Assembly (NCBI GenBank): GCA_025463415.1
Contig: JAOBWO010000048.1
Location: 1-39,639, forward strand
Direction: 5' to 3'
DNA: 39,639 bases
Origin: Acidimicrobiales bacterium
GTDB taxonomy: Bacteria > Actinomycetota > Acidimicrobiia > Acidimicrobiales > Ilumatobacteraceae
Each line of letters begins with the position of its first letter. Position 1 is the stretch's first letter. A program made the translations under genes and the position numbers. Under the pieces are notes generated by a model that had not been told where the DNA came from, did no database searches, and saw nothing but the letters and a program-made list of their open reading frames with translations. Shown piece after piece: positions 1 to 8,216 of the stretch.

Positions 1-2
1 GT

Positions 3-212
3 CAGTCCTTCGAGCGGATCTCCACCGACATGGACCGCGACTTCATCCTCCGCGGCGCCAAGGCCGTCGAGTACGGCCTCGTCGATCACATCATCGAGCG
101 CCGCGAGCTGGCCAACCCGATGCTCGCAGCCTCACCTGGGGGGCTGCCCGCCGGCGCGGCGATGGTGACGACCTCGATCGAGATCCCGGACTCGGCCGTT
201 CCCGCCGCGTGA
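3..212 (+). CDS. clpP: ATP-dependent Clp protease proteolytic subunit, C-terminal fragment (5' end outside window)
   Basis: Frame 3 reads QSFERISTDMDRDFILRGAKAVEYGLVDHIIERR, the typical ClpP C-terminal region; stop at 210-212. Confidence 0.9.
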   Translation, partial: QSFERISTDMDRDFILRGAKAVEYGLVDHIIERRELANPMLAASPGGLPAGAAMVTTSIEIPDSAVPAA

Positions 213-219
213 CGTGACC

Positions 220-912
220 TCAGGGTTCGCTCGGAGTGCGCAGCACCGCGAAGGTGAGCATCGTGCGAGTGGTGAAGCCGAGCCGCTCGTAGACGCGCTT
301 GGCTCCCACGTTGTCCTGGGCGACGTGGAGGATCGGCGTGCGGCCCTCGGCCCGGATGTTGCGCGCGACGGCGGCGGTCACCGCTCCGCCGAGACCGCGA
401 CGGCGGGCGTCGGGATGAGTGCAGACGGCGCTGATCTCGGTGTGGTCGTCGAGGCCGACGCGCTGGCCGGCCATCGCCAGGAGACGTCCGTCCTCGAAGA
501 ACCCGAGGTAGCCGCCGAGATCGATCGTTCGCCGCCGGAACGGCCCGGGTTCGGCGAGCTGGACGAGCGCCATCATCTCGTCGACGTCGTCGTCGGTCAG
601 CGCACGCGCGTTCAGGTCCGTGATGTCGTCGGGCTCGCGGTCGAGAACCATCTGGAAGCCGTGTCCTCCCCCACGGAGGGTCCATTGGGCGGGCGGCTCC
701 AACGGGCCCAACCGGTTCATCACCAAGTCGGCCTCAGGGCCGACCAGCGCGGCGAGCGCGGCCCAGGCCTGTGGGGTCGGCTCGTCGATTGCGGCGAACA
801 CCGAGACCTCCGGCCGGTAGCGACGGGCCAGGCCGTCTCCCTCGGCGAATGCTGCGTGACGGCTGGCGAGGGCGTACCAGGTCGGGTTGTCGAGAGGGTC
901 CATCGACGCCAT
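220..912 (-). CDS. GNAT family N-acetyltransferase
   Basis: 230 aa; AVCTHPDARRRGLGGAVTAAVARNIRAEGRTPILHVAQDNVGAKRVYERLGF matches the GNAT acetyl-CoA binding and C-terminal motifs. Confidence 0.85.
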   Translation of the reverse strand: MASMDPLDNPTWYALASRHAAFAEGDGLARRYRPEVSVFAAIDEPTPQAWAALAALVGPEADLVMNRLGPLEPPAQWTLRGGGHGFQMVLDREPDDITDLNARALTDDDVDEMMALVQLAEPGPFRRRTIDLGGYLGFFEDGRLLAMAGQRVGLDDHTEISAVCTHPDARRRGLGGAVTAAVARNIRAEGRTPILHVAQDNVGAKRVYERLGFTTRTMLTFAVLRTPSEP

Positions 913-927
913 TCTGCCAAGGCGACC

Positions 928-1626
928 TCAGCCGGCCAGCACGAGATCGATGAACGCCTCGGTGTCGGCCAAGTCGGTGAAGGTGGCATCGGCGCCGAGG
1001 GCCAACAGCTCGGCGAAGGTGTGGGTCCCCGTGGCGACGAGCGCGCACCTGACCCCCGTGTCACGTGCGCACTGGAGGTCGCGCGGCGTGTCGCCGACGA
1101 CCCACACCCGATCGAGGTCCACGACGTGGCCGCCGGCGGCGATCCGGTTGATCGACGTTCGGACCAGCTCGCTGCGCAGCGGGTGGTCGCTGCCGTAGCC
1201 GCCGAGCTCGAACCGGATGTGGGTGTCGAGGCCCACGGCCACGACCTTGCGGCGCGCGACCGACTGCAGGTTGCCCGAGACGATGGTCTGCACCGTGCCG
1301 TGGTGGTGAAGTCGGTCGAGTGCGTCGGCGACGCCGGGCTTGGCAACTGTCAGCGGGCGGAACTCGTGCTCGAGGAGCGCATACGCGGCTTCGACCTCGG
1401 CGAGCAAGCGGGCGAGGACGGCGTCGTCCTCGATGCCCAGTGCGGCGAGGACGAGCGATCCGATGTCGGGGTCGGTGCGACCGCCCATGTCGATCGCGGT
1501 GTTCGGGAACCCCAGTCCGGTCACGATCTCGAGCGCGATGCTGAACGTGCGCACGCCGGTGCCGGCGGCGCGCAGCATCGTGCCGTCGATGTCCCAGAGG
1601 ACGGCAGACGTGCGGGTGCTCACCAT
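928..1626 (-). CDS. HAD family hydrolase (phosphoglycolate phosphatase-like)
   Basis: N-terminal LWDIDGTML (DxDGT), later VVGDTPRDLQCARDTGVRCALVATG (HAD motif IV). Confidence 0.88.
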   Translation of the reverse strand: MVSTRTSAVLWDIDGTMLRAAGTGVRTFSIALEIVTGLGFPNTAIDMGGRTDPDIGSLVLAALGIEDDAVLARLLAEVEAAYALLEHEFRPLTVAKPGVADALDRLHHHGTVQTIVSGNLQSVARRKVVAVGLDTHIRFELGGYGSDHPLRSELVRTSINRIAAGGHVVDLDRVWVVGDTPRDLQCARDTGVRCALVATGTHTFAELLALGADATFTDLADTEAFIDLVLAG

Positions 1627-1636
1627 CGCCGGGAGG

Positions 1637-2173
1637 TCAGCGGCGGATGCTGGCGGCCAGCAGCGGCGCTGCCTGTTCCAGCCACGTCGTGGTCGTCACA
1701 TCGAGCGATTCGAGCTCCTGCTCGAGGACGAACAGCCCACGTGTGGGCACCGTGGCCCCGATCTCGACGAGGAGCGGACGGAGGTGCACCTCGACCGCCA
1801 GGGCGTGGGCAGCCGACGCGCCGACCATCACCGGCACGGCGGTGACGCCGGCGAGCCCGGTCTGCCCGAACCAGTCGAGGAAGGCCTTGAGCAAGCCGGT
1901 GTAGGTGGCTTTGTAGACCGGCGTCGCGATGATCGCCAACGTGCTGCCGGCGAGCTGCTCGGTGGCTGCGCGAACCGGCGCGGACGACCAGTCGAACAGC
2001 TGCGGGCCGAGCTCGGCCAGTTCGATGACGCCGGCCGTGTCCGCCTCACCGGTGTCCGACACGAGACCCGCTGCGACCGCTGCGCGCCTCGCGATCGCCT
2101 CGCCGACCGCGCGAGTCCGCGAACCCGCCTTCGGGTTGCCGACGACGACGGTGATGGTGGGGGACGTGCTCAT
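1637..2173 (-). CDS. NAD(P)H-dependent FMN reductase (SsuE-like flavodoxin fold)
   Basis: TVVVGNPKAGSRTRAVGEAIA and IIATPVYKATYTGLLKAFLDWFGQTGLAG are typical of the FMN reductase family. Confidence 0.85.
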   Translation of the reverse strand: MSTSPTITVVVGNPKAGSRTRAVGEAIARRAAVAAGLVSDTGEADTAGVIELAELGPQLFDWSSAPVRAATEQLAGSTLAIIATPVYKATYTGLLKAFLDWFGQTGLAGVTAVPVMVGASAAHALAVEVHLRPLLVEIGATVPTRGLFVLEQELESLDVTTTTWLEQAAPLLAASIRR

Positions 2174-2204
2174 CGCCGGTCAGCCTAGGGTCGGCCGCCG
2201 AGGC

Positions 2205-2855
2205 TCAGGATGTGTGCGCCGGCATCCTGCTGCTCAGCTCGGCGATGCCCGGGCCATCGAGGCCGGCGAGTCCGGCCGGGCGACCGGTGATCGCCGACAG
2301 CAGTGACATCCCGGTGCCGTGCACCTCGGGTCCGCCGCCGTGGACCCAGTCGACATCGTCGGCACGCAGCTGCAATCCGGTGATGCGCCGCTTCGCGCCC
2401 ACCGGGAAGTTCGCTTCCTTGTACATCTCGAGGCAGGCGACCACGGCCTCCGGAGCCGTGTGGCTGGTGATGCCGAGTGGTCCGCAGAGGTCCTGTCCGT
2501 GGACCACGACTTCGCCGAGCATCGTCATCGCGGGCGCAGGTGGGCCGTTGGTGGTGCCGACCGTTGCGCGCAGGCGGTCGACGAGTTCGGACGGGGTGCT
2601 CCTGCCGGCCCCACGCGCGGCGCGATCGATCATCGTGTTGAACCGGAAGCCACTCGCCACCATCCCCTTCATGAAACGGCCCTTCGTCTGCTCGGCACCC
2701 GCAACGATGTGGCCGGCGACCTCCTGCACGGTCCAGTCACTGCACCACGACGGTGTCGACCACTGATCGGGGGTCAGGCCGGCCATGATCTCGGCGGTGC
2801 GCTCGCGTTCGGCGTGGATCATCGCCCAGATCGCGCTGTCGTTCTTCTGTCCCAC
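2205..2855 (-). CDS. Maleylpyruvate isomerase N-terminal/DinB-like family protein (TIGR03083-type, mycothiol-linked superfamily)
   Basis: VGQKNDSAIWAMIHAERERTAEIMAGLTPDQWSTPSWCSDWTVQEVAGHIVAG; W..P..C..W.V..V..H pattern. GTG start chosen inside the longer ORF. Confidence 0.75.
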   Translation of the reverse strand: MGQKNDSAIWAMIHAERERTAEIMAGLTPDQWSTPSWCSDWTVQEVAGHIVAGAEQTKGRFMKGMVASGFRFNTMIDRAARGAGRSTPSELVDRLRATVGTTNGPPAPAMTMLGEVVVHGQDLCGPLGITSHTAPEAVVACLEMYKEANFPVGAKRRITGLQLRADDVDWVHGGGPEVHGTGMSLLSAITGRPAGLAGLDGPGIAELSSRMPAHTS

Positions 2856-2963
2856 GGTGCCTCCTCGGTCTGGGTGCCGGAGCGGCACCGGGACGACGAC
2901 GAACGAGCGTCGTCGGATTCGACATCCACGGCGGAGTTCTTCCGGGTCGATGGATGGTGCGGC

Positions 2964-4019
2964 TCAGCCGTTGGGGGTGACGACCGCGCGCCCGCGCAGC
3001 GTGCCGTGGTGCAAGGCGTCGTACGCGTCCGTGACCCGCGCGAGCGGGAACAGATCGGCGTCGCTGCGGATCAGCCCCTGCTCGGCCAGCCTGACGACCT
3101 CGTGTGCATCCGAGACGCTCGAGCCCTGGAAGGTGATGATCTCGCCGTCGCGAGGGAGTGAGCCGTACCAGGGCCGCTTCAACGTGCCGCCGTTCGTGCC
3201 GATGATCCCGTAGGTGCCGTATGGCTGCACGGCTCCGACGCCGACCGCGATCGTGCGATCGACCCCGACGAAGTCGAGCACCACGGTCACACCCTCGCCG
3301 TTGGTCAGCGCGCCGAGCGCCGCTGCGGTGTTCTCGTCGACACCGTCGACGGTGTGGTGGGCGCCGAGCTCGGTGACGTAGGTGAGCCGGTCCGGGTTGC
3401 TGTCGATCGCGATCACTGTCGCCGGACTCGTCGCGCGCAGCAACTGGACCGCGAAGGCGCCGAGCCCGCCCGCCCCGATCACGACTGCGGTCGAGCCGGG
3501 GATCAGCTTGTGCAGCACCTTGCGCACGCCGTGGTACGACGTCGCGCCGGCATCGGTGAGCGGTCCGGCGATGCGTGGGTCGAGCGAGCCGAGCTTGACG
3601 ACATCGCGAGGTGCGTTGGCAACGACGTACTGAGCCAGCCCTCCGTCGCGCCCGTAGCCGCGTCCCTTGAGACCGTTCGGGCACGCGCTGTCATGACCGC
3701 GCACGCACTGGCTGCACTGGCCGCAGGACGCCGGGCTGATCAGCGCGACTGCTTCGCCGACGTCGAACCCGGTGACGCCGTCGCCGACGGCGGCGATGAC
3801 CCCGCTGATCTCGTGGCCGAGGGTGAACGGCACGCGCCAGTCGATGATCTGGCCGATCTCGGCAGGCATCTCCATCATCGTGATGTCGCTGTGGCACAGG
3901 CCGTTGCCCTTGACCTCGACGAGCACCTGTCCCGAGCCGGCGGTGGGAACGTCGATCTCGACCAGCGCCGGCGGTTGCTGCCAGTCCAGCAACCGGTAGG
4001 CGAGCATCGTCTCGCTCAT
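2964..4019 (-). CDS. Zinc-dependent medium-chain alcohol dehydrogenase, NAD(P)-dependent
   Basis: MSETMLAYRLLDWQQPPALVEIDVP..GLCHSD..LGHEISGVIAAVG..CGQCSQCVRGHDSACP..VIGAGGLGAFAVQLL: GHE, structural Zn cysteines and Rossmann motif. Confidence 0.9.
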   Translation of the reverse strand: MSETMLAYRLLDWQQPPALVEIDVPTAGSGQVLVEVKGNGLCHSDITMMEMPAEIGQIIDWRVPFTLGHEISGVIAAVGDGVTGFDVGEAVALISPASCGQCSQCVRGHDSACPNGLKGRGYGRDGGLAQYVVANAPRDVVKLGSLDPRIAGPLTDAGATSYHGVRKVLHKLIPGSTAVVIGAGGLGAFAVQLLRATSPATVIAIDSNPDRLTYVTELGAHHTVDGVDENTAAALGALTNGEGVTVVLDFVGVDRTIAVGVGAVQPYGTYGIIGTNGGTLKRPWYGSLPRDGEIITFQGSSVSDAHEVVRLAEQGLIRSDADLFPLARVTDAYDALHHGTLRGRAVVTPNG

Positions 4020-4792
4020 CGGGCCGACGGCCAGTCGCGGGTGCGCAACGTGGCGTCGGTACCGCCGTCCATGAACACCACGCTGCCGACGAAGAACGAC
4101 GCCGCCGGCGAGAGCAGGTACGCGAGCAGACCGGCGATCTCCTCGGCCGTGCCGGCGCGCTGGATCGGCACCGGATACATGTCGCCCAGGCCGAGCACGA
4201 ACTCGACGCCGCCGCCGCCGGTCATCGGCGTCGAGATCAGGCCCGGAGCGATGGCGTTGAGGCGGATGCCGGAGCCGATCCACTCGCCGCGCACGGCGTG
4301 GGCGCGGACCCAGTGGGCGAGGGCCAGCTTCGATGCCGGGTAGCCGCACATCGCGGCCGGCTTCGCTGCGGCGCGTGCTGCCACCTCGTCGCCGGCGAGG
4401 CAGGCCTCGACCGCCGCGAGTGGGATGCCTTGCTGCGTCGTCGTGCTGTTCGAGCTGACCGCGATCGCGCTCGGGTTGGTGCCCTTGGCCAGCAGGGGTC
4501 GCAGCCCCTCCAGCGCGGCGATGGCACCGAAGTAGTTGATCGAGATGACCAGCTCCTCGTTGGCGCCGTTCGAGGCGATCCCTGCCGCCGCGACGACACC
4601 GTCGAGCGTGCCGTTCGACAGCTGCGTCACCGCGGCGACCATCTCCGCACGCCCCTCCGCATCGGAGAGGTCGGCGATGATCTCTGCGTCGCGCACATCG
4701 ACCCCGATGACTCGGTTGCCGGCGGCCTCGAGCACGGCACGGGTGGCGACGCACATGCCTCCGGCGGCACCTGTGATTGCGATGGTCCCCAT
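4016..4792 (-). CDS. Short-chain dehydrogenase/reductase
   Basis: MGTIAITGAAGGMCVATRAVLEAAG (TGxxxGM), GYPASKLALAHW (YxxxK); overlaps the ADH start by 4 bp. Confidence 0.87.
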   Translation of the reverse strand: MGTIAITGAAGGMCVATRAVLEAAGNRVIGVDVRDAEIIADLSDAEGRAEMVAAVTQLSNGTLDGVVAAAGIASNGANEELVISINYFGAIAALEGLRPLLAKGTNPSAIAVSSNSTTTQQGIPLAAVEACLAGDEVAARAAAKPAAMCGYPASKLALAHWVRAHAVRGEWIGSGIRLNAIAPGLISTPMTGGGGVEFVLGLGDMYPVPIQRAGTAEEIAGLLAYLLSPAASFFVGSVVFMDGGTDATLRTRDWPSAR

Positions 4793-4795
4793 GGC

Positions 4796-6001
4796 TCAGC
4801 GCCCCGCTGCGACGAGTTCGATGTGCGCCGATTTCACGCCGTACACGAACGGGTTGGGCATCTCCACGACGGAGCCGGGGACGATGCGGAACGACTCGAC
4901 CCGTCGGACGAACTCCTCGAAGAACGTTCGGATCTCCAGGCGCGCCAGCGCTGCGCCGAGGCAGAAGTGCGTGCCGAACCCGAAGGCGATGTGGTGGTTC
5001 GGCGTGCGGGTCACGTCGAACGTCTCGGGGTCCTCGAAGTGGGCCGGATCCCGGTTCGCCGACGAGTACATCAGCACGACCTGGTCTCCGGCCGGGATCG
5101 TGGTGCCGTTGAGGTCGTAGTCAGTGTTGGCGACGCGGCACATGTTGTGGATCGGCGTCACGTATCGGATGAACTCCTCGACGGCGACGCCGATGTCCGC
5201 CCCGGCCTTCAGCTTCGTCCACTCGGCCGGGTGCTGGTCGAGCAGCAGGAGGGTTCGCGCGATCACGGTGCGGGTCGTTTCCGCACCCCCATCGAGCAGC
5301 AGGAGTGCGTCCGACACGGCCTCGCCCGCGCCGAACTCCTGACCGGTGATCTCCGCCGTCGTGTACATGGTCATCAGGTCGTCCATCGGACAACCCTTCT
5401 TCGACTCGTAGAGGTCGTTCGCCGCGACGGCGAACTCGATCGCCGCGTCCATGCCGTCCTGGGTGAAGCAGCGCGGGCCGCCGCCCATGACGATCGTGCG
5501 CTCGGACCAGTCGCGCAGCTTGGGCCAGTCGGCGTCCGCGAACCCGAGCAGGCGCCCGATCATCAGTGCCGGCAACGGCGAGGCGAGCTCCTCGATGATC
5601 TCCACCGGGTGCTCACGCGGCGCGAACGCTGCATCGAGCAGACCAGTGACGACGGTGCGGATCTGCTCGCCCTTGTCGGCCACGGCGCGAGGCGTGAACC
5701 GGCGGGCCACGAGCGAGCGACGCTGGGCGTGGAACGGATCGTCGAGGCCGATGATCGCCGCATCCGCCGGCAGGTTCGGCCGGTAGCCGCCCTTGGCCTG
5801 ATCGCTGTTGATGAACACGTCCTTGCGGCGCTCGATCTCGACGATGTCGTCGTAGCGGGAGATGCCCCACAGCTCGTTGATCGAGTCCCAGTAGGCCGGG
5901 GCGTGCTCGCGCATCCACGCGTACTTCGGGTACGGGTCGGTGGTGTAGAGCTCGCCGTCGAGCAGGTCGATCGCCTCGTGATCGGGGGTGACGCTGGTCA
6001 T
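4796..6001 (-). CDS. Cytochrome P450
   Basis: Heme-binding FGFGTHFCLGAALARLEI, I-helix LLLLDGGAETTRTVIART, 401 aa. Confidence 0.95.
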   Translation of the reverse strand: MTSVTPDHEAIDLLDGELYTTDPYPKYAWMREHAPAYWDSINELWGISRYDDIVEIERRKDVFINSDQAKGGYRPNLPADAAIIGLDDPFHAQRRSLVARRFTPRAVADKGEQIRTVVTGLLDAAFAPREHPVEIIEELASPLPALMIGRLLGFADADWPKLRDWSERTIVMGGGPRCFTQDGMDAAIEFAVAANDLYESKKGCPMDDLMTMYTTAEITGQEFGAGEAVSDALLLLDGGAETTRTVIARTLLLLDQHPAEWTKLKAGADIGVAVEEFIRYVTPIHNMCRVANTDYDLNGTTIPAGDQVVLMYSSANRDPAHFEDPETFDVTRTPNHHIAFGFGTHFCLGAALARLEIRTFFEEFVRRVESFRIVPGSVVEMPNPFVYGVKSAHIELVAAGR

Positions 6002-6012
6002 GGACGAACAGT

Positions 6013-6031
6013 ATCTGACGCAGCGTCAGAT
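6013..6031. promoter_or_regulatory. Perfect 19-bp palindrome, candidate TetR-type operator for the P450-SDR-ADH operon
   Basis: ATCTGACGC-A-GCGTCAGAT, 9-bp perfect arms around one central base, 11 bp upstream of the P450 start codon. Confidence 0.6.
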
Positions 6032-6167
6032 CTCGGGTGTGGGCGATCGCTGGGCCTGTCTGGCTCCGCTCCGAGCCTCTATGCACCGTTTCCGGAACGT
6101 TGCACCCATGATGTCCACAGGTAGTTGGCACTAGCGATCCACAGGTTGCGTCCGTCATGGTTGGCCC

Positions 6168-6512
6168 ATGGCACGCACACCACGAACCGGTCAGCCGCTG
6201 CGGGGGTCACTGCATCGACGGATGACCGTTGACCAACCCGACCGTCGAGCCATGGAGTGCGCGGGATGGCGGACACTGCTCGACTACCGCGAGAACCACG
6301 TCCGCGACGACGAGGGTGTGCTCATCGCCGTCGTCCCGCGATGGACCGCCGAAGCCGAGCGGCATGCGCCGAGCGGCGTTCCCGAAGAGACCCTGTTCGC
6401 CTCCGCGACGGCATCCTCGCGAGAGGAGGCGTGGCGACAGGTCCGGCGCGCCACGGCACAGGCGGTACAGCGAGCGATGCGTCCCTACGACGGCGGCCGC
6501 GACTACGCCTGA
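6168..6512 (+). CDS. Hypothetical protein, no family recognised
   Basis: 114-aa ORF (possible start at 6222, MTVDQPDRR) in an otherwise uncovered gap between P450 and FGGY kinase. Confidence 0.5.
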   Translation: MARTPRTGQPLRGSLHRRMTVDQPDRRAMECAGWRTLLDYRENHVRDDEGVLIAVVPRWTAEAERHAPSGVPEETLFASATASSREEAWRQVRRATAQAVQRAMRPYDGGRDYA

Positions 6513-6569
6513 CACGCGCGCTGGCGTGAGCCGCGGAGCCAACGGGCTCAGGCGGCAGCCGCCGCCCTG

Positions 6570-8153
6570 TCAGCCCCGGCGGGCGTTGAGGCGGCGGTAC
6601 ATCCCACCCTGCGCTTTGGCGAGACGAGTGAACTCGGCGTAGAGCGGCGCGTGAGCGGCCGTGTTCGCGGCGATGGGTTCGAAGACGCGTGCTGGCGGTG
6701 CAGCGGCGGCGATCTCGTCGAGCGTGAGGTGGCCGAGGTGCAGGGCGGCGAACCACGCCGCGCCCCGAACGTTGACGTTGACCGGATCGGCGACCTGGAG
6801 GATCGGGCGCCCGATCACGTCGGCGTGGATCTGGCACCAGAGGTCCGACGTCGCGCCGCCGCCGAGGATCCGCAAACCGTCGAGCGGCCGGCCGGCGAAC
6901 TTCTCGGTCGGCTCCAGCAGCCAGCGCGCGTTGTATGCCACGCCCTCCATGACGGCTCGGACGAGGTCGGCTCGGGTCGTCGCCATCGACACGTTGAGGA
7001 AGCTCGCGCGCAGGTTCGCGTCGGAGACGGGTGAGCGTTCGCCGCTGAGCCACGGGCAGAAGATCACGCCGCCGCTGCCTGCCGGCGCGCCGGCGGCCTC
7101 GGCTGTCATCGCCTCGTATCCGCCGTCGGGCGTCAGCACGGAATCGCGCAGCCAGCGCAACGCCGCCCCGCCTGTCTCGTGGTTGTTGGCGATGAGGTAC
7201 GAGCCAGGCTTCAAGCCCGGAACGGACGCCATCTGGTGGACGATGTCGGTCTTCTTGAACGGCACCGGTGCGGACACCCACGCTGTCGTGGAGATCGCGA
7301 TGTGGCCGGCGAAGTCGGCAACTGCGCCGGCGCCGATCGCCGCGGTGTGCAGATCCGGCGCACCGCAGATCACCGGGGTGCCGGCCGGCAGCAGCGCCGT
7401 CCGACCGATGTCTTCGGCGACCGCAGCGGTCAACCCGCCGAGCTGCGAGCCGGTGGGCAGCAGCTCGGGGAGCTTGCTGCGGGTGCGCCGGGCGAGACGG
7501 ACGAGGCCGGCGTCGTACGCGACCGCGGCGCCGACGCGGTTGTCGGTGAGCCACGATGCCAGCATCGACGTCGGCGTCGCCGCCACCCGTCCGGTGAGGC
7601 GTAGGCCGATGAAGTCGATCGGCTCCATGAGCGTGGCGGCGGCCGCGTGCACCGCCGGCCGCGCGTGCACCAGGAGCTGCTCGTGGCCCGTCGGATCCGC
7701 GCCGCTCGGGTTCGGGGCGCCGCCGGCGAGGCGCAGCCAGCGAACGATCTTGGTCGGCGAGTAGCCCGAGATCGCGATCGGCCCGCCGGCGATCCGCTTC
7801 GACCATCGTCCGCCGCGCGAGTCGGACACGAGGATGCACGGGCCGACGGCGCGCCCGTCAGCGCCCACCGGCACCGTCGAGCCCCACTGCCCGGTGATGC
7901 CGATGCCGGAGCACGGTCGCGCTGTCGTGAGTCCGTCGACGGTCTCGCCGATCGCGTCGACCAGACCCGACCACCACTGATCGGTGTCCTGCTCGGCGCC
8001 ACCGTCTCCGGTGTGCACCGTGTCGATCGAGCGGAACGCCGAAGCCAGCACGTCGCCCTCGATGCCGACCGCGGCGACCTTGCTGCCGCCGGTGCCGAGA
8101 TCGATCGCCAGGTACCAGCGCTGCTCGCCGTCGAAAACCATGGGCGACATCAT
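6570..8153 (-). CDS. FGGY family carbohydrate kinase (xylulokinase-like)
   Basis: WYLAIDLGTGGSKVAAVGIEGDVLASAFR, IGITGQWGSTVPVGADGRAVGPCILVSDSR, LRILGGGATSDLWCQIHADVIGRPI. Confidence 0.9.
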   Translation of the reverse strand: MMSPMVFDGEQRWYLAIDLGTGGSKVAAVGIEGDVLASAFRSIDTVHTGDGGAEQDTDQWWSGLVDAIGETVDGLTTARPCSGIGITGQWGSTVPVGADGRAVGPCILVSDSRGGRWSKRIAGGPIAISGYSPTKIVRWLRLAGGAPNPSGADPTGHEQLLVHARPAVHAAAATLMEPIDFIGLRLTGRVAATPTSMLASWLTDNRVGAAVAYDAGLVRLARRTRSKLPELLPTGSQLGGLTAAVAEDIGRTALLPAGTPVICGAPDLHTAAIGAGAVADFAGHIAISTTAWVSAPVPFKKTDIVHQMASVPGLKPGSYLIANNHETGGAALRWLRDSVLTPDGGYEAMTAEAAGAPAGSGGVIFCPWLSGERSPVSDANLRASFLNVSMATTRADLVRAVMEGVAYNARWLLEPTEKFAGRPLDGLRILGGGATSDLWCQIHADVIGRPILQVADPVNVNVRGAAWFAALHLGHLTLDEIAAAAPPARVFEPIAANTAAHAPLYAEFTRLAKAQGGMYRRLNARRG

Positions 8154-8216
8154 GCCGTGGCCGTCCCGCAATGCTGGCGCCCGGTGGTCCGCGACAGGTG
8201 TGCCATGCTCCTCGGC

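Noticed and set aside
214-1845. 543-aa plus-strand ORF opposite the GNAT and HAD genes
   Set aside because: Antisense to two clear gene families; no recognisable domain.
2894-2915. CGACGACG-aacgag-CGTCGTCG hairpin between ADH and the maleylpyruvate isomerase-like gene
   Set aside because: Built from a simple CGA/CGT triplet repeat common in this genome composition, with a short stem and no U-tract; not enough to call a terminator.
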